A DNA stretch of 13,017 nt from an uncultured bacterium (lineage in GTDB: Bacteria; UBA4055). The translations under genes and the position numbers were made by a program. Below, one piece after another: positions 6,477-12,573 of the stretch; the first letter of the stretch is position 1; every line of letters begins with the position of its first letter. The notes under the pieces are model-generated. The model made no database searches, was not told where the DNA came from, and saw nothing but the letters and a program-made list of their open reading frames with translations. The stretch is taken from NCBI GenBank assembly GCA_937873545.1, contig CALMWI010000314.1, forward strand, positions 1 through 13,017. Reading direction: 5' to 3'.

Positions 6477-6802
6477 AGATTATTAAGATCGATATTGATC
6501 TTGAAAATTATATTCGCGAGAAAGGCGGTATTCTCACTGTTTCCGATGAATATGTAATGGCCGGCTGATGAAATGCCTATAAAACACCGTCCGGGCAGAT
6601 GGTTAGACCAGATTTGATGTATCGCGCTAAGAATTTAGAAGATTTTGAAAAACTTATTTATGGCGAACTTGAAATATATATCGAAAAACCGCTGATCTAT
6701 GACGGCTCGGAATTTCTTATACCTTACGAAAGCAGGTATAAAATACTTTTACATGATGAAGTATTATCAATTCAAAAATCCGCCAACTCAATACATCGAT
6801 AA
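6473..6802 (+). CDS. candidate selenoprotein with tandem Sec-Sec (UGA UGA), CC/Se-motif type
   Basis: One continuous frame of 109 residues, interrupted only by TGA at 6566-6568 and TGA at 6569-6571. It starts at ATG 6473 (ATGA overlap with the CDF gene, GGAG at 6462-6465, 7-nt spacing). The first part reads MKIIKIDIDLENYIREKGG...YVMAG, then residues 32-33 would be Sec-Sec, then NAYKTPSGQ. The downstream half (LEIYIEKPLIYDGSEF) continues in the same frame. The ATG at 6599 has no ribosome site and lies in the 3' arm of a hairpin of bacterial SECIS type. The layout (short alpha/beta protein, paired Cys/Sec after a hydrophobic strand, DG-rich C-terminal half) recalls the family I know as CC/Se motif (seleno)proteins; this assignment is from memory. 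The alternative is a pseudogene, but two adjacent Cys-to-TGA changes with everything else intact is less likely. Function unknown; a vicinal diselenol/dithiol would bind As(III) or Hg(II) tightly. Confidence 0.72.
6586..6603 (+). promoter_or_regulatory. candidate bacterial SECIS element
   Basis: Arms ACCGTC (6586-6591) and GATGGT (6598-6603) form 6 pairs (five Watson-Crick, one G-U) around the 6-nt loop CGGGCA (6592-6597). G is the second loop base, as in the described bacterial SECIS consensus. The loop begins 20 nt after the second TGA and 23 nt after the first, inside the usual 16-37 nt window. It lies within the coding frame, as bacterial SECIS elements do. Confidence 0.65.
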
Positions 6803-6807
6803 ATATA

Positions 6808-6840
6808 AATATTGACAATTATCAATATTATTTTTATAAT
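6808..6840 (+). promoter_or_regulatory. operon B promoter with palindromic ArsR operator
   Basis: A fully consensus promoter: TTGACA (6812-6817), 17 nt, TATAAT (6835-6840). A 22-bp palindrome at 6808-6829 overlaps the -35 and spacer; its arms AATATTGA (6808-6815) and TCAATATT (6822-6829) are perfect, with spacer CAATTA. A strong promoter under a tight operator is what an inducible arsenic operon needs. Its 22-bp length equals that of the operon A near-palindrome, but the arm sequences differ. Confidence 0.8.
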
Positions 6841-6872
6841 TCATCCGAATTTAATCAGGTTAAGGGATTTAA

Positions 6873-7199
6873 ATGAAAGACAAAGATTACAAAGATATAG
6901 GAAAACTTTTTAAAGTTTTAAGTGATCCGGTCAGGCTTCAGATAATTGATCTTGTATCATGCAAAGAAATGTGTGCATGCGAGATACTGGAATATCTTTC
7001 TATTTCACAATCGACTCTATCTCATCATATGAAAGTACTTAAAGAAAGCAATCTTGTTACCAGCAGAAAAGATGCTACATGGATGTATTATTCACTTTGT
7101 AATGATGTCGTCAACAGTCTTAAAAGCCGTTTCAACAAGATCACGAGCGATACAAGCGATTGCTTTTGCTATACAATTAAAAAAGAATGTAAAAAATAA
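6873..7199 (+). CDS. arsR: ArsR-family arsenite-responsive repressor (arsR2)
   Basis: A 108-residue winged-helix repressor with AAGGG (6862-6866) before its ATG. The ArsR core is KLFKVLSDPVRLQIIDLV, then the sensor MCACEI (Cys34, Cys36, with Cys30 close by), then the recognition helix SISQSTLSHHMKVLKESNLV and the wing SRKDATWMYYSL. The C terminus has extra cysteines (DCFCYTIKKEC: Cys97, 99, 106), which could form a second metalloid or metal site, as some ArsR proteins place ligands near the C terminus. The palindrome at 6808-6829 is its likely operator. It begins operon B, which contains the complete arsenate/arsenite pathway, so it is the main arsenic sensor of the locus. Confidence 0.93.
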   Translation: MKDKDYKDIGKLFKVLSDPVRLQIIDLVSCKEMCACEILEYLSISQSTLSHHMKVLKESNLVTSRKDATWMYYSLCNDVVNSLKSRFNKITSDTSDCFCYTIKKECKK

Positions 7200-7215
7200 A
7201 ATTAAGGAGTTGGAA

Positions 7216-7896
7216 ATGGAAAATGATAATGAAGTAACTGAGCAGGTTGATAATAACCAGGAAAGCTCATGCTGTTCTTCAGGCTGCGGATGTAATAATG
7301 CTAAAACATCATCTAAGTGCAAGACGCTTTTCGGACTGATCCTGCTTATTGCTGCTGCAGGTATTTTTTCCTACAAAGTTTTTAACTCTGATAAGATTGA
7401 TTCAGGTAACTCATCAAACCTTTACGCAGGTACAATTCAGAATGCCGCCGACAGCAATAAAGTCACTGCAGAGCCTAAAACAGATTCCAGAAAGGCACCT
7501 GTCGGAACTTATCTTGAATCATTGAACTACCTGAATGTCGTAGCCATAAATCAGGATGCTGTATTTATTTATGTTCCCGCAAAAAATGACAGCCTTGTTA
7601 AGCCTGAAACAGAAAAAGAAATTCTTGCAGCTCAGTCAACATTAAAAGAGCAAAAGTATAATGTCGGTCTTTACACTCTAAAAGCAAACTCCTCTGATTA
7701 TGAAGGAATTTCAAAGCAGCTTACTCTACCTGTACTCTTAGTAGCCAGTAAGGGAAAAGGAATGGCTCCGACGCAGGGAGAAATAACTAAAAATGTTATT
7801 TTACAGACATTCTCTTCAACTTTAAGCGCCGGGTGCGGAACATCAGGCGGATGCGGTCCTTCAGGTTGTGCGCCTTCAGCCCCGGGATGTAAATGA
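7216..7896 (+). CDS. membrane-anchored thioredoxin-fold-like protein with Cys-rich ends, no CxxC
   Basis: A 226-residue protein. I place the start at ATG 7216, with AAGGAG (7204-7209) just upstream; the frame is open further back but only through arsR2. Order: an N-terminal Cys cluster (CCSSGCGC, Cys19, 20, 24, 26; plus Cys35), one membrane segment (about 38-53), a Ser/Asn/Lys linker, then a thioredoxin-like domain (about 95-200; VVAINQDAVFIYVP, VGLYTL, LTLPVLLVASKGKGMAP) that has no cysteine. The protein ends with a Gly/Ser/Pro/Cys tail (Cys207, 213, 218, 225; CGTSGGCGPSGC). Clusters on both sides of one membrane span suggest metalloid or metal binding and hand-over to the ArsP encoded 39 nt downstream. 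I recall similar proteins beside PF03773 permeases in metal-reducing bacteria. Function is inferred. Confidence 0.75.
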   Translation: MENDNEVTEQVDNNQESSCCSSGCGCNNAKTSSKCKTLFGLILLIAAAGIFSYKVFNSDKIDSGNSSNLYAGTIQNAADSNKVTAEPKTDSRKAPVGTYLESLNYLNVVAINQDAVFIYVPAKNDSLVKPETEKEILAAQSTLKEQKYNVGLYTLKANSSDYEGISKQLTLPVLLVASKGKGMAPTQGEITKNVILQTFSSTLSAGCGTSGGCGPSGCAPSAPGCK

Positions 7897-7934
7897 CCGG
7901 ATTTTATTTTCTAATAACATTTTAGAGGCTAACC

Positions 7935-8828
7935 GTGAACACTTTTCTGGTTACTCTTAAATACTTTCTCTTTATAATGTCTGAGCTTGTTATCCTCTTC
8001 ATCGGGATAAGCATGATCGTAGCATTAGCTCTTATGTATATCCCTCAGGGCAAAATGAAAAAATGGATGGAGGGAAAAGGTTTATGGGGTAATATAATGG
8101 GAGTATTCTTCGGAGCTGTCACGCCATTTTGCGCGTGCTCTACCGTTCCGATGACTCTCGGATTTATTAAAGCAGGTGTACCATTTGGCACGGTTATGTC
8201 TTTTGTGATTTCATCTCCTTTAATGGATCCTCTTGTATTTATATTGTTAGGATCATTTATGGGATGGAAAGCAGCTGTTGCTTTTTTACTGTTAACATCT
8301 GTGATTTCAGTAGCGGCTGGAGTTTTTCTCGATAAAATGGGCTGGGCGGATCAGGTGAAAAATGTCAGGATTAAAGGCAGCTCAAGCGAAAGTGATGATG
8401 AACAATCAGTAAATTTCATTAACAAATTAAGGAAATCTTTCCTGAAAGCATTTGAAGATTTTAAAGGTGTTTTCACTTATATGATCGTCGGTGTGGCTAT
8501 AGGAGCCGTAATTTACGGATATATGCCTACCGATCTTTTAGCAGAAGTCGCAGGGCCGGATAATCAGTTCGCAGTTATAGCGATAGCTATAATCGGCATG
8601 CCTTTATATATCCGTGTAGAATCAGCAATACCGATAGGACTTGCATTAATGGATAAAGGTGTCAGCATCGGCGCGGTAATTGCTTTTATCATAAGCGGAG
8701 CCGGTATAGCCATTCCTGAGCTTACAATGTTCGCAGGGATATTCAAGAAAAAAATAATCGTATCATTCGTCGTTATCGTATTCGTAATGGCTGTGCTTTC
8801 AGGCTTGATCTTTAATATGATTATTTAA
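7935..8828 (+). CDS. arsP: ArsP-like permease (PF03773), probable organoarsenical efflux
   Basis: A 297-residue membrane permease with about eight hydrophobic segments. It starts at GTG 7935 with AGAGG 6 nt upstream. The family hallmark is FCACSTVPMTLGFIKAGVPFGT, followed by SFVISSPLMDPLVFILLGSFMG. The second half shows the matching VESAIPIGLALMDKGVSIGAVIAFIISGAGIAIPEL. A hydrophilic loop rich in Ser, Glu and Asp (about 148-160) separates the halves. ArsP proteins of this size export trivalent methylarsenite and aromatic arsenicals. The neighbours acr3 and arsC support an arsenic role, but no arsM methylase is in the window, so the substrate could instead be environmental organoarsenicals or a protein-thiol-bound species. 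It is the second PF03773 permease here; the one at 2576 is longer. Confidence 0.85.
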   Translation: MNTFLVTLKYFLFIMSELVILFIGISMIVALALMYIPQGKMKKWMEGKGLWGNIMGVFFGAVTPFCACSTVPMTLGFIKAGVPFGTVMSFVISSPLMDPLVFILLGSFMGWKAAVAFLLLTSVISVAAGVFLDKMGWADQVKNVRIKGSSSESDDEQSVNFINKLRKSFLKAFEDFKGVFTYMIVGVAIGAVIYGYMPTDLLAEVAGPDNQFAVIAIAIIGMPLYIRVESAIPIGLALMDKGVSIGAVIAFIISGAGIAIPELTMFAGIFKKKIIVSFVVIVFVMAVLSGLIFNMII

Positions 8829-8848
8829 TTATTTATAGGGAGTCAATA

Positions 8849-9898
8849 ATGTCAGAAAATACCGGAATAAGTTTTTTTGAAAGATATCTGACCGTATGGG
8901 TGATATTCTGCATGATAACCGGAGTACTGATAGGTAAATTCCTTCCTTTTATACCCGAAACTCTCGGCAAGCTCGAATATGCGCAGGTCTCCATTCCGAT
9001 CGCGGTTCTGATCTGGCTGATGATCTACCCCATGATGATGAAAGTGGATTTTACCAGTATCAGGAATGTCGGGAAAAATCCTCACGGGCTTTATGTGACC
9101 TGGGTGACGAACTGGCTGATAAAACCCTTCACGATGTATTTTATCGCATGGTTTTTCTTTTATATGGTATTCGGGGCACTGATAACGCCTGAACTTGCAA
9201 AAGATTACCTTGCCGGAGCGATACTGCTCGGAGCCGCACCTTGTACTGCAATGGTCTTCGTATGGAGCCATCTGACAAAAGGAAATCCCGCTTATACTGT
9301 GGTTCAGGTAGCTACTAACGACCTGATAATCCTGATAGCCTTCACTCCTATCGTTGCATTCCTTCTCGGAATAGGAGGTATAACTATCCCCTGGGATACT
9401 CTTATAATGTCGGTCGTTCTGTTCGTAGTAATACCTCTTGCAGGGGGCATGACAACAAGATCGAGCGTGATAAAACATAAAGGCGAAGATTATTTCAACA
9501 ACACATTCATTCCCAAATTCGGCAATGTAACTATAATCGGTCTTCTTCTCACGCTTGTTATCATTTTTTCGTTCCAGGGCGATGTTATACTGAATAACCC
9601 GCTTCATATACTTCTAATAGCCGTACCTCTTTCGCTCCAAACTTATCTGATCTTTTTTATAGCTTATTTCTGGAGCAGAAAATGGAAGCTTAAATATGAC
9701 ATAGCTGCTCCTGCAGGTATGATAGGCGCGTCGAACTTCTTTGAGCTTTCTGTAGCCGTAGCTATATCGTTATTCGGGCCTCAATCGCCGGTCGTTCTTG
9801 CAACTATAGTCGGTGTTCTTGTAGAAGTTCCGGTAATGCTCAGCCTTGTTAAGTTCGCAAATAACACTAAAAAATGGTTTCCGGAGGTATCAAAATGA
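8849..9898 (+). CDS. acr3: Acr3-family arsenite efflux permease
   Basis: A 349-residue inner-membrane exporter with about ten segments that removes As(III) from the cytoplasm using the proton gradient. AGGGAG before the ATG gives a good ribosome site. Key features: LGAAPCTAMVFVWS with Cys132, the essential Cys of the family, and VGVLVEVPVML with Glu326, the conserved acidic residue of the last helices. The segment GASNFFELSVAVAISLFG is also typical of Acr3 and not of the unrelated ArsB family. The length is normal for a bacterial Acr3. The gene overlaps arsC by ATGA (9895-9898), and GGAGG for arsC lies inside its end, so pump and reductase are translated together. Confidence 0.96.
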   Translation: MSENTGISFFERYLTVWVIFCMITGVLIGKFLPFIPETLGKLEYAQVSIPIAVLIWLMIYPMMMKVDFTSIRNVGKNPHGLYVTWVTNWLIKPFTMYFIAWFFFYMVFGALITPELAKDYLAGAILLGAAPCTAMVFVWSHLTKGNPAYTVVQVATNDLIILIAFTPIVAFLLGIGGITIPWDTLIMSVVLFVVIPLAGGMTTRSSVIKHKGEDYFNNTFIPKFGNVTIIGLLLTLVIIFSFQGDVILNNPLHILLIAVPLSLQTYLIFFIAYFWSRKWKLKYDIAAPAGMIGASNFFELSVAVAISLFGPQSPVVLATIVGVLVEVPVMLSLVKFANNTKKWFPEVSK

Positions 9899-10326
9899 AA
9901 ACTATACTGTTTGTATGCATTCATAATTCCGCCAGGAGCCAGATGGCCGAAGCGTTTTTGAATTCGCTGGAGCTTCAGAATGTCATAGCAGAAAGCGGCG
10001 GGCTTGAAGAAGGGCATCTGAATCCGATCGTAGTCGATGCAATGAAAGAGATCGGAATAGATATTTCCGCAAACAGATCAAAGTCAGTTCAGAGTTTTAT
10101 CGATGCCGGCAGGCATTTTGATTATGTCATTACCGTATGCGATCAGGCATCGGGAGAAAGATGCCCGATATTCCCCGGCAGCGCTTATAAAAGACTTCAC
10201 TGGTCGTTCGACGACCCTTCAAAACTTACAGGTACATACGAAGAAAAGCTCGAAAGTATCAGAAAGATCAGAGACGAGATAGGATCAAAGATCTATGAAT
10301 TCTCAAAAGAGCTGAAGAAAGAATAG
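9895..10326 (+). CDS. arsC: arsenate reductase, thioredoxin-coupled LMW-phosphatase type
   Basis: A 143-residue cytoplasmic enzyme reducing As(V) to As(III) for Acr3. The start is ATG 9895, with GGAGG about 8 nt upstream; an earlier ATG at 9874 lies inside acr3 and adds a nontypical peptide. The oxyanion P-loop is CIHNSARS (Cys8 nucleophile, Arg14). The other two cysteines of the triad are Cys82 and Cys90 in VCDQASGERCPIFPG, matching the S. aureus-type Cys10/Cys82/Cys89 relay. HWSFDDPS supplies the conserved acid Asp. This type is regenerated by thioredoxin; the thioredoxin-fold genes in operon A may or may not serve it. It is the last gene of operon B. Confidence 0.95.
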   Translation: MKTILFVCIHNSARSQMAEAFLNSLELQNVIAESGGLEEGHLNPIVVDAMKEIGIDISANRSKSVQSFIDAGRHFDYVITVCDQASGERCPIFPGSAYKRLHWSFDDPSKLTGTYEEKLESIRKIRDEIGSKIYEFSKELKKE

Positions 10327-10340
10327 CAGCACTTATTTTC

Positions 10341-10388
10341 TTGCAATTGCAGAAATAGTTACTTATATTAGTACTTAATTAGTTACTT
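10341..10388 (+). promoter_or_regulatory. toxin-antitoxin promoter with three direct repeats
   Basis: TTGCAA (10341-10346), 17 nt, TATATT (10364-10369). Three near-identical copies follow: AGTTACTT (10357-10364), AGTACTT (10370-10376), AGTTACTT (10381-10388), starting 13 and 11 nt apart. The middle copy contains the palindrome AGTACT. These are plausible YefM/YoeB binding sites for autorepression. The ribosome site of yefM follows at 10391. Confidence 0.5.
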
Positions 10389-10401
10389 GCAAGGAGGGTT
10401 T

Positions 10402-10653
10402 ATGTTAGCAGCCAATTTTACAGAATTCCGTATCGGCCTTAAAAAATATCTGGATGATGTTGAAAAAAACAATGACACGCTTGTTATAAAAAGAGGCAAA
10501 GGCAAAGGAGCTGTACTAATATCTCTTGATGAATTCAATTCCATAATGGAGACAGTTCACATTCTAAGTTCAAAAGCTAACGCTGAAAGATTATTTGAAT
10601 CTATAGAGCAGATGAGATCGGGAAAAACGGTCGCTAAAAGCAAGCTCGACTGA
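10402..10653 (+). CDS. yefM: YefM/Phd-family antitoxin
   Basis: An 83-residue antitoxin. I start at ATG 10402 because AAGGAGGG (10391-10398) lies directly before it; an in-frame TTG at 10387 overlaps that site and is rejected. The N-terminal DNA-binding fold shows ANFTEFRIGLKKYLDDVE, then the strand LVIKRGKGKGAVLISLDEFNSI, typical of Phd/YefM proteins, which read as TEAR...LD.V...VLIT....AVL.S..EY.S. The C-terminal part (IEQMRSGKTVAKSKLD) would neutralise the toxin. It precedes yoeB by 2 nt, and antitoxin-first order is normal. It likely represses its own promoter through the repeats at 10357-10388. It is vulnerable to Lon-type proteolysis by family knowledge only. Confidence 0.9.
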   Translation: MLAANFTEFRIGLKKYLDDVEKNNDTLVIKRGKGKGAVLISLDEFNSIMETVHILSSKANAERLFESIEQMRSGKTVAKSKLD

Positions 10654-10655
10654 AA

Positions 10656-10916
10656 ATGAAGATCATCTTTTCAAATATTGCATGGGATGATTATACTTCG
10701 TGGCTGAAAGAAGACAGGAAAATGATCATTAAGATCAATGAGCTGATCAAAGATATTAAAGTCAATCCGGCTGAAGGGAAAGGAAAACCCGAACCTTTGA
10801 GATATGACCTGTCGGGATTGTGGTCAAGACGCATTGACCGAGAGCACAGGCTTATTTATAAAACCGAGGGAGATGATATTTATATTTACGCATGCAGATA
10901 TCATTACGATAAATAA
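10656..10916 (+). CDS. yoeB: YoeB/Txe-family mRNA endoribonuclease toxin
   Basis: An 86-residue RelE-superfamily toxin that cleaves mRNA on the ribosome. Its residues align to E. coli YoeB position by position: WDDY near the start, KINELIKD, EGKGKPEPL (Glu46), LWSRRI, EHRL (Arg65) and ACRYHY with His83. All three catalytic residues are intact, so the toxin is predicted to be active. It follows yefM after 2 nt. The pair sits between the arsenic operon and a channel gene; such pairs often stabilise transferred segments, so it may mark an island boundary. That is inference. Confidence 0.95.
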   Translation: MKIIFSNIAWDDYTSWLKEDRKMIIKINELIKDIKVNPAEGKGKPEPLRYDLSGLWSRRIDREHRLIYKTEGDDIYIYACRYHYDK

Positions 10917-10929
10917 AATAAGAAAGGTT

Positions 10930-12072
10930 ATGACGCTAAGACCGCTTAAGAAATTATGGCAGAAAGATATAGTAAAAATAGTTACGCTTTTATTTTTCGT
11001 CCTTCTCCTCGCAGCTCTGCTTTTTGTAAATTTCGAAAAAGACATTAAATCACTTTTTGAAGCTGTCTATTTTGCGATCGTTACCGTCGGAACTGTGGGA
11101 TACGGCGATATAACCCCGAAAACCGTTCCGGGAAGAATAGTCACTATCTTCCTTATCTTTTCAGGAATGATACTTATATCATCTTTCACAGCTACCATGT
11201 CATCTATACTTATATCAAAAAAATTAAAAGAGGGCCAGGGAGTGAGCACAATCAAAGGAAAAAATTTTGTGATTCTCTGCGGATGGAACTGGAAAGCAGA
11301 ATCGTTGATATCATCGCTGATCTCTTCAGGAGTAAAGGACATCATATTGATAAACGATACGGATCCTTCTCAGATGAACGCCGTCATCGAAAAATTCTCT
11401 GATGCCAATGTTAGATTCGTAAAAGGGGATTTTTCCGACATAAACATTCTTGAAAAAGCGGGAATAGAGAATTCAAAAGGTGTAATAATAATCCCCGACA
11501 ATTCGATGGCCTCCTCGCAGGGTGCCGATGAGAAAACCGTATTTGCCACAATGACTATAAAATCCGTTTCGGAGAAGATAAAAGTTCATGTTCAGCTTTT
11601 AAGAAATGAGACAGTGCCTTACATCCAGAGAGCTAAAGCCGATAATTATTTTATTTCCGATAACACAGTTCCTTTCTTTCTGACTTCGGCAATAGTAAAT
11701 CCCGGAATTTCAGATGTTATGAAGAAAATAATGTCATTCGAAGACGGCAGTTCGATGTCAACAGTCGAAATCCCCAAGGACTTTATCGGAAAGACGTTCG
11801 GCGAACTCGCATCGCATTACCGTTCGAAGAACAGAGCTATCCTGATAGCTCTTGTTCAGATCCAGGATGTTTTGGAAATGAAGAACACAGACTCAAAAGA
11901 TACAAGCTCGATAGACGCCTTTATAAAAAGAAAGTTCGAAGAGGCAGGCAGACTTACAAAAGATCTCGATAAAGTTAAGATACTGCTTAATCCTGAAGAT
12001 TCTTATATAATAAGGAAATTCGAGCTTGCCGTACTTCTGACAGACAACCGAAAACCAAAAGCCGGAGCGTAA
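10930..12072 (+). CDS. MthK-like potassium channel: two-helix pore plus RCK/TrkA-N and TrkA-C
   Basis: A 380-residue gated K+ channel subunit. ATG 10930 follows AGAAAGG; the open frame runs further upstream only through yoeB. TM1 is about 16-34. The pore helix leads to the filter TVGYGD (55-60), and TM2 is about 68-87. The RCK domain begins at KNFVILCGWNWKAE (111 onward), then ILINDTDP, FVKGDFSDINILEKAGI and GVIIIPD. Its Gly motif is the GWN form seen in several RCK channels, not the classical GxGxxG of NAD binders. A TrkA-C domain begins near residue 278 (EIPKDFIGKTFGEL) and contains an extra Lys/Asp-rich insertion (about 318-350). Ligand unknown (Ca2+, nucleotide or other). The CNB gene 3 nt downstream could modulate it. 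Confidence 0.9.
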   Translation: MTLRPLKKLWQKDIVKIVTLLFFVLLLAALLFVNFEKDIKSLFEAVYFAIVTVGTVGYGDITPKTVPGRIVTIFLIFSGMILISSFTATMSSILISKKLKEGQGVSTIKGKNFVILCGWNWKAESLISSLISSGVKDIILINDTDPSQMNAVIEKFSDANVRFVKGDFSDINILEKAGIENSKGVIIIPDNSMASSQGADEKTVFATMTIKSVSEKIKVHVQLLRNETVPYIQRAKADNYFISDNTVPFFLTSAIVNPGISDVMKKIMSFEDGSSMSTVEIPKDFIGKTFGELASHYRSKNRAILIALVQIQDVLEMKNTDSKDTSSIDAFIKRKFEEAGRLTKDLDKVKILLNPEDSYIIRKFELAVLLTDNRKPKAGA

Positions 12073-12075
12073 AGT

Positions 12076-12573
12076 ATGAGCGCTGTAAGCCAGAACTCAC
12101 TGTTCTTAGGTCTTAACGACGATCAGATAGAATATGTGCTTTCATCAATGACAGAGAAGAGATTTTTAAGCGGTGAGATAATTATCCGCGAGAATTCTAC
12201 CGGAAATACAATGTACTTGTTAAAGAAAGGTGAAATATCGATCGAGAAGGAACTTATCCCGCTGATCGAAGGATATAAACCCGGACCTGACGATAAAAAA
12301 ATGATCAGACTGAACGATTCTCAGAATATATTCTTTGGCGAAATGTCGCTTTTCGATCCTACACTTAAAAGAACAGCGACAGTAAATGCTTTAACCGATA
12401 CGGAAGTTCTGATTCTTAAAGCGGACGATTTTGAAAAGATCCTGTCAGAAAGAAAAGACATCGGGGTTATCGTCCTTAAGAACATAGCACTGAAGCTTTC
12501 AAGGACGCTTGAAACGAGCAACATTGAGCTGTCAAAAATGATCACGGCTTTTACGCTTTCATTAAAACTTTAG
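12076..12573 (+). CDS. stand-alone cyclic-nucleotide-binding (CNB) domain protein
   Basis: A 165-residue soluble protein composed of one CNB/Crp-type beta-roll and a short C-terminal helix, without a DNA-binding domain. Seen: LFLGLNDDQIEYVL at the start, then the beta-roll with GEIIIRENSTGNTMYLLKKGEISIEK. A longer loop (about 60-80) comes before the phosphate-binding cassette FFGEMSLFDPTLKRTATV (86-103), which has the key Glu89 and Arg99. The last helix is ILSERKDIGVIVLKNIALKLSRTLE. It begins 3 nt after the channel stop, with GGAG within the end of that gene. The pair is probably co-translated, and the CNB protein may act as a separate sensor subunit for the channel. The alternative is an unrelated regulator. 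Its stop is directly next to the Smr gene's stop. Confidence 0.88.
   Translation: MSAVSQNSLFLGLNDDQIEYVLSSMTEKRFLSGEIIIRENSTGNTMYLLKKGEISIEKELIPLIEGYKPGPDDKKMIRLNDSQNIFFGEMSLFDPTLKRTATVNALTDTEVLILKADDFEKILSERKDIGVIVLKNIALKLSRTLETSNIELSKMITAFTLSLKL

Noticed and set aside
6473..6802. Reading the region as a pseudogene or as two separate small genes
   Set aside because: Both halves are in one frame with no other stop or shift, the downstream ATG has no ribosome site, and a SECIS-type hairpin lies at the right distance. Decay remains possible but explains less.
7894..7899. Possible Sec at the TGA ending the Cys-rich membrane protein (7894-7896)
   Set aside because: Readthrough gives only about five more residues before TAA and I see no hairpin; it is an ordinary stop.
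8852..9607. 251-codon open frame on the minus strand opposite acr3
   Set aside because: It is an antisense shadow of a well-identified gene; the translation is Lys/Tyr/His-rich, with no recognisable domain or ribosome site.
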